Positions 1 to 7,249 of a DNA stretch of 19,624 nucleotides are shown here, in pieces. Under the pieces are notes generated by a model. The model saw only the letters and a list, made by a program, of their open reading frames with translations, was not told where the DNA came from and searched no databases. A program made the translations under genes and the position numbers. The stretch's first letter is position 1. The number at the start of each line of letters is the position of its first letter. Origin of the DNA: Treponema sp. (GTDB lineage: Bacteria; Spirochaetota; Spirochaetia; Treponematales; Breznakiellaceae); the NCBI GenBank assembly GCA_031266095.1, contig JAISBR010000141.1, positions 1 to 19,624 of the forward strand, written 5' to 3'.

Positions 1-180
1 GCCTCTAGAGATAACTATACCGCAGCTTGGGGAAAAAAGAAAGGCACTGGGGGCAAAGGGCCAGGGAGATCCCGCGATTATACAGACATGAACAGGGCCC
101 TGCGGGACGATACGCGGAAGGCGGCGGAGCAGGCCATCGAGCATTTCGCCGCCCACTACGTCCGGTACAAACCGGCATGA
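1..180 (+). CDS. 3' end of an unrecognised protein (partial)
   Basis: Frame 1 is open from the first base to a TGA at 178-180, giving 59 C-terminal residues. The segment is rich in Lys, Gly and Arg at first (GKKKGTGGKGPGR), then forms a plausible charged amphipathic helix (TRKAAEQAIEHFAAHYVRY). I recognise no domain. The start lies outside the window, so family and length cannot be judged. It could be a chance open frame; the coherent helix and GC-rich third positions are the only arguments for a real gene. Confidence 0.35.
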   Translation, partial: ASRDNYTAAWGKKKGTGGKGPGRSRDYTDMNRALRDDTRKAAEQAIEHFAAHYVRYKPA

Positions 181-252
181 CCTGTTCCTGACGGTCTCCG
201 GCATTGTCCCGGGCGGTTGAATTCGGAATTACTGCCTGACAACCACGTTAAA

Positions 253-281
253 TTGACAAACGAATTGTCCCGGTATACAAT
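253..281 (+). promoter_or_regulatory. Sigma-70-type promoter of the metal-complex ABC importer operon
   Basis: A perfect -35 TTGACA (253-258) is followed after 17 bases by TACAAT (276-281), a five-of-six match to the -10 box. Transcription would begin near 288, about 100 bases before the likely permease start. An inverted repeat, GACAA (255-259) and TTGTC (265-269) with five bases between, overlaps the -35 box and spacer. It is well placed for a repressor, for example a metal-responsive one; that role is inferred. Confidence 0.7.
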
Positions 282-385
282 CATAGTATTAATACCTTCG
301 AACCGTTTTGCTTAACGCCTCCGTTGCGACGCGGTTAAGGAGTATGCCGGAAACAGGCATGCTTTCCATATTTGAGAAGACGTGT

Positions 386-1486
386 ATGGATAATTCAAGC
401 CGGAGGACAGATCACTCTTTCGCTGTATCCTCCGGCACCCTTAATCTGCTTTCACCGGACGCCGAGAACAAAAGGTATGAGGTGGCGGTTATAATCAGTC
501 TTATTGTTATACTCTCGGCAGTACTTATCTTTTCGCTCATGGTGGGGCGCTTCGGGCTTCCATTGGGGACAATTATCCGCGTGTTTGCCGCGCGCTTTTC
601 GGGAAACGTGGACGCTGAGCTACGCCAGGCCTATAATGTGCTCTTTATTATCAGGCTGCCGCGTATTTTTCTCACGCTGCTCGTGGGGGCGGCCCTGGCC
701 ATTTCAGGCGCGGCGTACCAAAGCCTTTTTAGAAACCCGCTCGTCTCTCCCGATATTTTAGGCGTAACACACGGAGCGGGAGTCGGAGCGGCGATAGGGA
801 TTCTCCTCGGCATGCCGTCCGTGGGGATTCACCTGCTGTCTTTTTTATTCGGTATCGGCGTGGTTTCTATAGTACTTTCGCTTTCACGAATTTTAGGAAG
901 CGGTAAAAATGCGACGGTAGTGCTCGTACTCACCGGTACCATTATGAATCTATTGGCGCAGTCAATAATCTCGTTTACCAAATATGTTGCCGACGCCGAA
1001 AGTAAATTACCCGAAATCACTTTCTGGCTCATGGGCAGTTTCGCGCGCTCAGGCAATTATCGCAATATTTATATCATGCTTGTCTTGTTCTTAATCGGAG
1101 CGGTCCCTGTTTTTCTTTTGCGCTGGAAAATAAATGTGCTCTCCTTCGGCGACGAGGAAGCGCGTTCTCTCGGTATAGACACAAAACGTTTACGCGCTAT
1201 CGTGATTTTGTGTTCAACGCTGCTCACCGCCGCTTCCGTCAGTTTGTGCGGTACTATCGGATGGGTTGGTCTTATCATTCCGCATATCTCGCGTCTGCTT
1301 GTAGGTCCAAACAACCGGGTGCTTTTTCCTGTCGCACTTCTTGCGGGAAGCACATTCATGCTTATCGTGGATGATTTCGCGCGCGCTATTGTACCGGGGG
1401 AACTGCCCATCGGTGTGCTCACTGCGTTTGTGGGAGCGCCGCTTTTTCTCTATATGCTCTTCAACGGCAAGAGGGACTGGCTTTGA
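386..1486 (+). CDS. FecCD/BtuC-family ABC transporter permease (iron-siderophore, haem or corrinoid type)
   Basis: This is the membrane channel subunit of an importer for a chelated metal or corrinoid. The sequence is strongly hydrophobic with many membrane helices and carries FecCD family hallmarks: LPRIFLTLLVGAALAISG, then YQSLFRNPLVSPDILGV, and a GDEEARSLGI segment that is the loop contacting the ATPase. The frame opens further upstream (TTG at 308, ATG at 344 and 359). I prefer ATG 386, giving about 366 residues, because the first membrane helix begins soon after it and GAGAAG lies six bases upstream; the AAGGAG at 337-342 is too close to ATG 344 and too far from ATG 359. The start is therefore uncertain. 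The TGA stop overlaps the TTG start of the ATPase gene (TTGA), suggesting translational coupling. The substrate cannot be read from sequence. Confidence 0.9.
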   Translation: MDNSSRRTDHSFAVSSGTLNLLSPDAENKRYEVAVIISLIVILSAVLIFSLMVGRFGLPLGTIIRVFAARFSGNVDAELRQAYNVLFIIRLPRIFLTLLVGAALAISGAAYQSLFRNPLVSPDILGVTHGAGVGAAIGILLGMPSVGIHLLSFLFGIGVVSIVLSLSRILGSGKNATVVLVLTGTIMNLLAQSIISFTKYVADAESKLPEITFWLMGSFARSGNYRNIYIMLVLFLIGAVPVFLLRWKINVLSFGDEEARSLGIDTKRLRAIVILCSTLLTAASVSLCGTIGWVGLIIPHISRLLVGPNNRVLFPVALLAGSTFMLIVDDFARAIVPGELPIGVLTAFVGAPLFLYMLFNGKRDWL

Positions 1487-2271
1487 TCATAGAACTTAAA
1501 AATGTATCCTGCGGTTATGGGAACAAAGCCGTCTTAAATGATTTCTCCGCGAAAATTTCTTCGGGTGAGATTTACTGCCTTCTTGGACCAAACGGCATTG
1601 GAAAGACCACGCTGTTCAAAACAATACTCGGTTTATTGCCCGCGCTTTCCGGAACAATATCAATTGACAATAAAGACGTGTCACGTTTGACCCCCGGGGA
1701 TTTTGCGCGGTATATCGGCTATGTGCCGCAATTCCATATTCCGCCCTTCGCGTTTTCCGTACTTGACGTCATCGTGATGGGACGCACCGCGCGCCTGGGT
1801 GTCTTTGGCAGTCCAAAAGCGGCGGACTATTCGTTTGCACTGGAAGTGATGACACGCCTTGGAATCACACATCTTCGCGAAAAACTGTATACGCAGCTTT
1901 CAGGCGGTGAGCGTCAGATGGCGCTGATCGCCCGGGCGCTCGCCCAGGAACCGGCTTTTTTGATGATGGATGAACCCACATCCAATCTTGATTTTGGCAA
2001 TCAGGCAAAAGTTCTGGAGCACATTATCGCGCTCACGTCAAAAAACCTGGGAATCATTATGACAACACATTATCCCGAACATGTACTTTTATTAAAAACA
2101 AAAGTATCGCTTCTTAAAAAAGGCGGCGCTGTTCAAACCGGAGACGCGCGCGAGGTACTCACAGCGGCAAATTTAAGTGAAACCTATGGCATTTCCGTCG
2201 CGGTGGCGGAAGTACCGTACCAAAACAGGATACTGCCTTTCTGCCAGCCTGTCCTGGCGGAACAGGTTTGA
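1483..2271 (+). CDS. ABC transporter ATP-binding protein (FepC/BtuD type)
   Basis: This is the cytoplasmic ATPase driving the importer, 262 residues, the usual length for a FepC/BtuD-like subunit. Visible motifs are Walker A GPNGIGKTT (residues 35-43), the signature LSGGE (139-143), Walker B FLMMDE (159-164), the D-loop SNLD (167-170) and the switch His196. The Ile in the P-loop (GIGKT) is less common than Ala, Ser or Cys but should not impair function. The start is TTG at 1483, with GAGGGA at 1471-1476 as ribosome binding site; it overlaps the permease stop by three bases. It sits second in the permease-ATPase-binding protein operon. Confidence 0.92.
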   Translation: MIIELKNVSCGYGNKAVLNDFSAKISSGEIYCLLGPNGIGKTTLFKTILGLLPALSGTISIDNKDVSRLTPGDFARYIGYVPQFHIPPFAFSVLDVIVMGRTARLGVFGSPKAADYSFALEVMTRLGITHLREKLYTQLSGGERQMALIARALAQEPAFLMMDEPTSNLDFGNQAKVLEHIIALTSKNLGIIMTTHYPEHVLLLKTKVSLLKKGGAVQTGDAREVLTAANLSETYGISVAVAEVPYQNRILPFCQPVLAEQV

Positions 2272-2362
2272 AAAATCGAAACCGCCGATTATACCGGCGC
2301 AGAATGAATAAGGGATTTGTCCGCAGCATACGGCTGTGATATGGCAAATAGAAGGAGATTTT

Positions 2363-3457
2363 ATGAAAAAAACAGCTGCTTTGGCCGTTTTGTTAGGATC
2401 ATTAGTGATTCTACAAAGTCCGGGTGTTTTCGCGCTTGGGAAAAAAGACGCGCAGACACAATCAACTCCCGCCGTTCGCATCGTAAAAAATTCAGGCGGC
2501 GCCGATGTGGAAATTCCATATGAGATAACCCGCGCGGCTCCCGTTATCGGGGCGTTCGCGCAAATGACCGAAGTGGTAACATCCGGAGGCGGAAAAATTA
2601 CCGCGGCGGCAACTCAGAATATTTCCGCGTATTTTAAGGAGGTATTCCCCGATTACGTGAGAAGTAATCCCAAGAATTACAATGCCACATCGGTTGAAGA
2701 TCTCATCGCTTCAGGAACGCAGGTAGCTTATGGGCCCGAAACAATTTTTTCCGCCGAACAGCGCGGACAGCTTTCCCGGGCGGGAGTGGCTTTTGTCGCA
2801 ATCAACAATATCGCGGACGTAAAGGGCATGTGTGAGTCATTCCAGATCATCGGTAATATTCTCGGCGAAAAAGAAGCGGCAAAGGCGTATGAATTCGTGA
2901 ATTATTATCAGGGTAACATAGATCTCGCGAAATCAAAAACAGCGGGCATAGCTGAATCGGGAAAAGTAAAATTTCTGACGCTTGTATATTCAGCGGGCGC
3001 ATATTCGACTGTAAACGCCAGAGACATCAGCCATGAATACATCGAGTCGGCGGGCGGTATCAACATGGCGAAAGATTATCAGGGCCCCGTGGCCGGGACA
3101 GCGCTGACTGTTGACGCCGAACAAATTATTAAATGGAACCCGCAAGTGATCGTCGCAAGCAACCGTCCCGGCGTTGAGGCAATCTTAAGCGATCCTGCCC
3201 TGCAGACAGTCGATGCGGTAAAAAGCCGTAAAGTATATGCCTGTCCCAATGGTATCTACCGCTGGAATGTACGATCGGGTGAAGGCGCTATGTATCCGCT
3301 TTGGCTGGGAACGCTCATGTATCCCGATTTATTCAATGATATTGACATGAGAAAAGTTGTAAGAGACTTTTTCAAAAATTTTTATTCATACGACATTTCT
3401 GAAAATAATATCAATGTGGTACTGGCGGGTGACGACAACACCGCCATGACGCGATAA
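2363..3457 (+). CDS. Periplasmic substrate-binding protein of the metal-complex importer (Peripla_BP_2 fold)
   Basis: This is the ligand-capture subunit of the importer, 364 residues. The start is ATG 2363, set by a strong GAAGGAG (2351-2357) five bases upstream; an in-frame GTG at 2336 has no such site. Residues 1-24 form a signal peptide ending VFA, followed by LGKKD. No Cys lies at the cleavage site, so the product looks secreted rather than a lipoprotein. The body resembles iron-complex binding proteins: a PYEITRAAPVIGAFAQM opening strand, an ASGTQVAYGPETI segment, a QIIKWNPQVIVAS stretch before the second lobe, and a tail typical of this group (LWLGTLMYPDLF, VVRDFFKNFYSY). The substrate is unresolved among siderophore, haem and corrinoid. 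A terminator-like structure follows within 100 bases. Confidence 0.88.
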   Translation: MKKTAALAVLLGSLVILQSPGVFALGKKDAQTQSTPAVRIVKNSGGADVEIPYEITRAAPVIGAFAQMTEVVTSGGGKITAAATQNISAYFKEVFPDYVRSNPKNYNATSVEDLIASGTQVAYGPETIFSAEQRGQLSRAGVAFVAINNIADVKGMCESFQIIGNILGEKEAAKAYEFVNYYQGNIDLAKSKTAGIAESGKVKFLTLVYSAGAYSTVNARDISHEYIESAGGINMAKDYQGPVAGTALTVDAEQIIKWNPQVIVASNRPGVEAILSDPALQTVDAVKSRKVYACPNGIYRWNVRSGEGAMYPLWLGTLMYPDLFNDIDMRKVVRDFFKNFYSYDISENNINVVLAGDDNTAMTR

Positions 3458-3463
3458 ATCATG

Positions 3464-3534
3464 GGCGTACACTTCGCCTGTTGACGCGGGATTTCTTTTG
3501 CGGGTGTACGCCGTATGATGCCGGGCGTTTTTTT
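3464..3534 (+). terminator. Terminator-like structure after the importer operon
   Basis: GGCGTACAC (3464-3472) and GTGTACGCC (3504-3512) form a perfect 9-bp inverted repeat with a 31-base loop. A second, mutually exclusive stem pairs ACGCC (3508-3512) with GGCGT (3524-3528) and leads directly into a run of seven T (3528-3534), as in an intrinsic terminator. It lies between the plus-strand binding-protein gene and the end of the convergent gpgS gene. Folding was judged by eye. Confidence 0.5.
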
Positions 3535-3548
3535 CACAGCCTTACTCT

Positions 3549-4529
3549 TCACTTCTTAAACTTCTCCCTGTACTCCGCAATCTCTATCATGGGCGGCCGT
3601 TCCTCCGCCGATATCTCGCTTTTGATCACATGGTGCTCGCTGTCCCGCCGCTCAAGGGCGATGTGATGGGAACCAAGTCCACGGAGAATTTCCGCGTAAC
3701 CGTATTTTTCAATCCTCGCGAAAAAGGTTTCGAGGATGCCGTAGGACATTTTCCCCAGGGCGGCGGTACTCTGGTTACGATGGATACGCATATCCAAATC
3801 CACCTGGGCGATAGCTCCGCAGCCTGAAAGCTGGCAAATGTCGATGAGGTGGCCCAGCTCCACGCCGTAGCCGGTGGAAAAAGGAAGCCGTTCCAACAGG
3901 CCGCGCCGGCCCGCGTATTCACCCGAAAGGGGCTGTACCAGAAAAGCAAGCTCAGGATAAAAAAGCGAGAAGAGGGGGCGTACCAGAATCTCCGTTACCC
4001 TGCCGCCGCCTGAATAGGCGATGCCGCCTGAGGAGAAGCGTATAGGCCGCTCGTAAAAGGCTTTCACGTAAGAAACGCTGTCGTCCTCAAGCAATGGCCC
4101 CACAAGACCATAGACAAATTTCGGCGCGATGTTGGAAATATCGGCGTCCACCCAGACGATAATATCCCCTTCCAGGGCATAAAGACTCTTCCAGAGGTTT
4201 TCTCCCTTGCCCCGGCATTTGCCGTATTTAGGCAGGATATTTTTAGACGCGACAACCCTGGCGCCGAACCGTTCCGCCACCTGACGGGTCTTGTCCTTTG
4301 AGGATGAATCTATCACCGCAATTTCATCGAGCAGCGGGAAGCGATCCATAAGCTCGGTACGGATTACCAGGATTTCTTTGCCGATGGTAAGCTCCTCGTT
4401 GAGGGTGGGAAATGCCAGGGAAATAGTAAGTCTTTTTTTCTGCTTGAGCGAAACCAAATAGTCCAGGTCCTCAAAACGGGAATGATGCCAGGTTTTTTTT
4501 AAAATAGAATCATCAATCTCAGAAGCCAC
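3549..4529 (-). CDS. gpgS: Glucosyl-3-phosphoglycerate synthase (GT81-type glycosyltransferase)
   Basis: Family knowledge: GpgS transfers glucose from an NDP-glucose to 3-phosphoglycerate, the first step to glucosylglycerate-type compatible solutes or, in mycobacteria, methylglucose lipopolysaccharides. The sequence shows a GT-A fold in order: PTLNEE (41-46), DSSSKDKT (74-81), GKGENLWKSL (107-116), the metal-binding DAD (128-130), then GpgS-specific blocks FVYGLVGPLLEDD, VKAFYERP, GGGRVTEILVRPLF, QPLSGEYAGRR, TGYGVELGHLIDI and AIAQVDL. I chose GTG 4529 as start because GAGGGGG (4542-4536) lies six bases upstream; ATG 4544, five codons earlier in the frame, would fall on that same site and has only a poor one of its own. 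The product is about 326 residues, normal for the family. It is downstream of the M20-like gene on the same strand with a 96-base gap, so probably co-transcribed. No glucosyl-3-phosphoglycerate phosphatase is seen here. Confidence 0.85.
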   Translation of the reverse strand: MASEIDDSILKKTWHHSRFEDLDYLVSLKQKKRLTISLAFPTLNEELTIGKEILVIRTELMDRFPLLDEIAVIDSSSKDKTRQVAERFGARVVASKNILPKYGKCRGKGENLWKSLYALEGDIIVWVDADISNIAPKFVYGLVGPLLEDDSVSYVKAFYERPIRFSSGGIAYSGGGRVTEILVRPLFSLFYPELAFLVQPLSGEYAGRRGLLERLPFSTGYGVELGHLIDICQLSGCGAIAQVDLDMRIHRNQSTAALGKMSYGILETFFARIEKYGYAEILRGLGSHHIALERRDSEHHVIKSEISAEERPPMIEIAEYREKFKK

Positions 4530-4625
4530 TATGTGCCCCCTCATAAAATAAATTGACGCTCACCGCGGCATTATCCGGGGGCGCTACGTTTGTTTTCCGG
4601 AATATACCCGGCGCCTCGTACGAGT

Positions 4626-5804
4626 CTATTTCGCGCATGTTTCAATAATGAAACGTTCAAGAATGAGCCTTCCCTTCTCCACCGAATCAATATTGATAAT
4701 GTCCCGTTCCGCCCCTTCCCTGCCCAAAGCTATCCCCATAGACAGGGCGGGTATGTCCTCACTGGTAAAAAACGAAGCCGGATCGGCGCCGTTTTCCTCG
4801 GAGATTTTTATCCGCTGCTCTTTGGTCAATTTCCTCAGTATCTCAAAAAGTTCCATACTCTTTTCAGGCTTTCCCGGCGGAATGAAGGAAAGCAGCGCCG
4901 TATCGGTTTTAAGATTAGCCGTCTCACCAATCTTGCCCGCGGTGGCCTTCACCGCATTCATGGCCATTTCCAAGAGCGAACCTTCACTGGATTCAATCTC
5001 CAGTTCCAGCACAGCCTCCTGAGGAGTAAGGCCATAAACCGTCAGCGCCTCAAGACGGCGGATAAACATCTTCGTTTTTCCCTCGGCATCCCAGGCAATA
5101 CTCAAGAGCGTCCGGGCGGTGTCGATCAGCGTTTCAGTCACTTTATTGGAAGCGTCCGCGGCAGCGGAATTTGTTTCACCCGAGACCGTTATCTTTACCC
5201 GGTAAGAACCGATAGAATGGATAATGCGGTCCAGCGAAAGTCCCCGCACTCCGATGGCCGCGAAGGGCCGGTTCTGGGGACTGTTCAACAGCGGACCGAA
5301 GCTGATATTGGGATCATCCAGGGATTTGGCGGTAAAGAGGAGCAGGAGGTCCCGCGGGGGAAAGAAAGCGCCGGTTTGGCAGTGTTCCGCGATTGATAAA
5401 AGCGCCGCGGTTCCCAGACTGTCGGAAAGCCCGGCGCCGATCGCCTTTTCCGCGTCCAGCTGCGCAAGGGACTCGGTAGGATGCCAGCGCTTGGAACCAA
5501 GATCGGTAAAAAGGAGGATGGGCGCCTCATCGGCGGCCTTTTCCGAGTGGAGCCGTACCAGGATATCCCCCGAATCGTTCACCTCGGACAAAAGGACAAG
5601 ACTTTTCAGCCGTTCCAGCACAAAAGCCGCGCGGGGCTCTTCAAGCGCCGCAGGAGAAGGCAGTTCCGCAAGACGTATCGCGTCTACCAGGAGCTGGTCC
5701 GTCGACGAGGATACGGCTTTTGCGGAAGGCTTCAGCGCTTTTGCCGCCTTTCTAAAAAACGCGTCTACCGGTGAGAAAAACAGTTTTTTAATCGAGAAAG
5801 CCAT
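4626..5804 (-). CDS. M20-peptidase-like protein with degenerate metal site
   Basis: 392 residues with the overall pattern of M20 metallopeptidases: an N-terminal helix (DQLLVDAIRLAELPSP), a GDILVRL strand, a dimerisation-like middle, and a C-terminal DIPALSMGIALG followed by INIDSVEKGRLILERFI, as in peptidase T-like members. The zinc ligands look altered. The usual H-x-D segment reads FTD (99-101, only Asp kept). D128 in GLSDSLG could match the bridging Asp. The usual Glu-Glu pair reads S161-L-D-D164, and the last His is not evident before IINIDS. It may therefore be a non-peptidase or an inactive relative. No signal peptide is seen. The start at ATG 5804 has AGAGGTG just upstream. It is the first gene of a probable two-gene unit with gpgS; a functional link is only inferred from that. 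Confidence 0.65.
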   Translation of the reverse strand: MAFSIKKLFFSPVDAFFRKAAKALKPSAKAVSSSTDQLLVDAIRLAELPSPAALEEPRAAFVLERLKSLVLLSEVNDSGDILVRLHSEKAADEAPILLFTDLGSKRWHPTESLAQLDAEKAIGAGLSDSLGTAALLSIAEHCQTGAFFPPRDLLLLFTAKSLDDPNISFGPLLNSPQNRPFAAIGVRGLSLDRIIHSIGSYRVKITVSGETNSAAADASNKVTETLIDTARTLLSIAWDAEGKTKMFIRRLEALTVYGLTPQEAVLELEIESSEGSLLEMAMNAVKATAGKIGETANLKTDTALLSFIPPGKPEKSMELFEILRKLTKEQRIKISEENGADPASFFTSEDIPALSMGIALGREGAERDIINIDSVEKGRLILERFIIETCAK

Positions 5805-5830
5805 CTGTCACCTCTTATTCCGCACTTAGG

Positions 5831-6105
5831 AATCGAGAAAACCCGCGGGTTCCCTGTCTCGATTACAGCAATTTCCCAAACGCCCAAGGCCTGGGAGCCT
5901 GTTGCGCTTGTAGGTTTTGCGCTACTTTGTGTCGCAAAAACCACGATAAACGGGCCCCTGCGAACCTTCGATTCGACGCAGTTTGTAAGGTAAAAAATCG
6001 CCTGTCAGTCGATTTTTTGAGGTTTTAAAAGCGAAGCGCAACAAACTGCTGGTCTGACTCGCACATACGGGACGGCTTTCTCAATCCGCCGTTCTTATGA
6101 AAGCC
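5831..6105 (-). repeat. Cluster of nested inverted repeats; candidate structured leader RNA
   Basis: In plus coordinates: AATCGAGA (5831-5838) with TCTCGATT (5857-5864), enclosing the 12-base palindrome AACCCGCGGGTT (5840-5851); GGTTTTGCG (5913-5921) with CGCAAAAACC (5933-5942, one bulge); GCAGTTTGT (5978-5986) with ACAAACTGC (6041-6049), enclosing AAAAAATCG (5992-6000) and CGATTTTTT (6010-6018); and GGCTTTC (6074-6080) with GAAAGCC (6099-6105). All stems except the bulged one are perfect matches. They fill the space between a minus-strand -10 box and the ribosome binding site of the M20-like gene. I recognise no known riboswitch or RNA family; an interspersed palindromic element is an alternative. 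Confidence 0.5.
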
Positions 6106-6125
6106 TCTATCCGCTTATCGCTTCT

Positions 6126-6131
6126 ATTATA
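6126..6131 (-). promoter_or_regulatory. Candidate -10 box for the M20-like/gpgS unit
   Basis: The minus strand reads a perfect TATAAT here. No convincing -35 box lies 16-18 bases upstream. If used, the transcript would start near 6119 and carry a leader of about 315 bases through the inverted-repeat cluster. Confidence 0.4.
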
Positions 6132-6416
6132 CTATGGTTTCACTAAATATGCGATAGGACCCTGAAAATTCACACCAATTCCCGGTTTACCCTCATCATC
6201 TCTGGTGAAATCCCCTGCCGGCCGCGTAAAATTACGCAGTCATAAGGAAAAATGAGCCGGAAAGCCGGAAAGCGGCCTAACACAGCCCATTGAGGGGATA
6301 CTGACGAGGGAAACTGAGCTAAGCCGGCAGAGGGAGCTGAGCCAGCTTAGCTGAGGGTGACTTCGCCGGCTCTTTGGATACCCCGTAAATTCATTAAAAA
6401 AAAAACAAAAAAGGTA

Positions 6417-6446
6417 TTCCACAACAGCGTAAAACCATGGTAGAAT
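6417..6446 (+). promoter_or_regulatory. Candidate promoter with an upstream A-tract for the secreted protein gene
   Basis: TTCCAC (6417-6422, weak -35) and TAGAAT (6441-6446, five-of-six -10) are 18 bases apart. Directly upstream is a run of ten A, one C and six A (6395-6411), placed where an UP element would contact RNA polymerase. The gene starts at 6511. Confidence 0.4.
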
Positions 6447-6510
6447 AAGGGTGTATTTTACACACACTATATAACGACCCGTTCCGGAAGAGCGGGGAGA
6501 AGGGGGCTTT

Positions 6511-7155
6511 ATGAAAAGAATCGTATTGGTTTTGGCATTGTTTGTCGCAGGGGCGGTTTTGTTTGCCCAAGTCAATCTGCCGGAGTATCGTTTTGCATCG
6601 GGAAATTGGGCTATTTCGGGCCAACGGTTGTATCAAAATGATGCGGGGGCTAGGCTTGCAAAAGTGAATATCCGGGCTCCCCAGAGCGGCGCCATGGAGT
6701 ATGAGTTTGACGCCCGTTATGAGAGCGGCGCTGAGGACGGTCACGGCGGTTTTGGTCTGCATCTTTTTGTGGACGCTCCGTATAACGGCCCTTCTTGGGG
6801 TGCCGGTTCCTCATACCTCTTGTGGCTCAACTATGATGAAAATCCGACCGGTAGAGACATTCCCCGGGGTCTTTCCGCCCAGGTTTATCGCAGCTATTCC
6901 AATTCACGGATGGATCTGCTCCAAAGCTATGATTTGAACAGCTATACAGACCTGCTGACCACCGACAATCTTTCCTATCCGGTACATTTTAGGATTACCG
7001 CCGATGGTAACACCGGTGAAGTCAGAGTCTATGATCCCACCGAAGCATCCGGTTCGGTTTATTATGGATTAGCTCTGGATAGAAGGGATCTGCCCCTTAG
7101 AGGCGACTGGGTTGCCCTGCGAACCAATGGCATGAGGCTGTCCTTTACCAATTAA
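6511..7155 (+). CDS. Secreted protein of unknown function
   Basis: 214 residues. Residues 1-19 form a clear signal peptide (positive MKR, hydrophobic core, VLFA end before Gln20). The rest has alternating polar and hydrophobic strands with many Tyr, Gly and Asp (FDARYESG, GGFGLHLFVDAP, YLLWLNYDENPTG, FRITADGNTGEVRVYDP), which suggests a beta-sandwich of the lectin/LamG kind. That fold is an impression, not a match; I do not recognise the family. The start ATG 6511 has AGGGGG four bases upstream. The gene stands alone, with its own candidate promoter and a terminator-like hairpin after it. Export to the periplasm or beyond is likely; no lipobox is present. Confidence 0.75.
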   Translation: MKRIVLVLALFVAGAVLFAQVNLPEYRFASGNWAISGQRLYQNDAGARLAKVNIRAPQSGAMEYEFDARYESGAEDGHGGFGLHLFVDAPYNGPSWGAGSSYLLWLNYDENPTGRDIPRGLSAQVYRSYSNSRMDLLQSYDLNSYTDLLTTDNLSYPVHFRITADGNTGEVRVYDPTEASGSVYYGLALDRRDLPLRGDWVALRTNGMRLSFTN

Positions 7156-7166
7156 TTTTTGAGTAT

Positions 7167-7204
7167 TGGCCGGGGCCTTCTTCGGAACCGGCCAGACTTG
7201 TTTT
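7167..7204 (+). terminator. Terminator-like hairpin after the secreted protein gene
   Basis: TGGCCGG (7167-7173) pairs with CCGGCCA (7188-7194) as a 7-bp GC-rich stem, followed by GACTTGTTTT (7195-7204). A second small hairpin, GCCTC/GAGGC (7230-7245), follows before the end of the convergent AraC-type gene. Confidence 0.5.
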
Positions 7205-7249
7205 GCGGTATTTTCATCATATTTAAGCTGCCTCTAAGATGAGGCGATT

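Larger units (their letters stand above)
5805..6510. other. 706-base intergenic region between divergent genes, with nested inverted repeats
   Basis: No coding frame here looks real. The left part (5831-6105) is dense in inverted repeats, described separately, and would be the leader of the M20-like/gpgS transcript. A minus-strand -10 box lies at 6126-6131. Smaller palindromes follow: GCGTAA/TTACGC (6224-6237), AGCTAAGC (6317-6324) with GCTTAGCT (6345-6352), and GCCGGC at 6323-6328 and 6365-6370. An A-rich tract (6395-6412) precedes the plus-strand promoter candidate at 6417-6446. Confidence 0.6.

Noticed and set aside
308..385. Extended N-terminus of the FecCD permease from TTG 308
   Set aside because: No ribosome site before 308, and the extra residues are not seen in the family; ATG 386 is favoured.
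4590..5396. 268-codon plus-strand frame
   Set aside because: Antisense to the M20-like gene; basic, low-complexity translation without domains and no ribosome site.
5224..5829. 201-codon plus-strand frame rich in Ser and Arg
   Set aside because: Antisense shadow of the M20-like gene; composition reflects the complement of Ala/Leu codons.
5960..5980. T-arm-like TTCGATTC, considered as tRNA or tmRNA
   Set aside because: No acceptor stem, anticodon arm or CCA end could be placed around it on either strand.
6240..6575. 111-codon minus-strand frame
   Set aside because: Includes the promoter region and start of the secreted protein gene on the other strand; Ser/Pro-rich, not protein-like.
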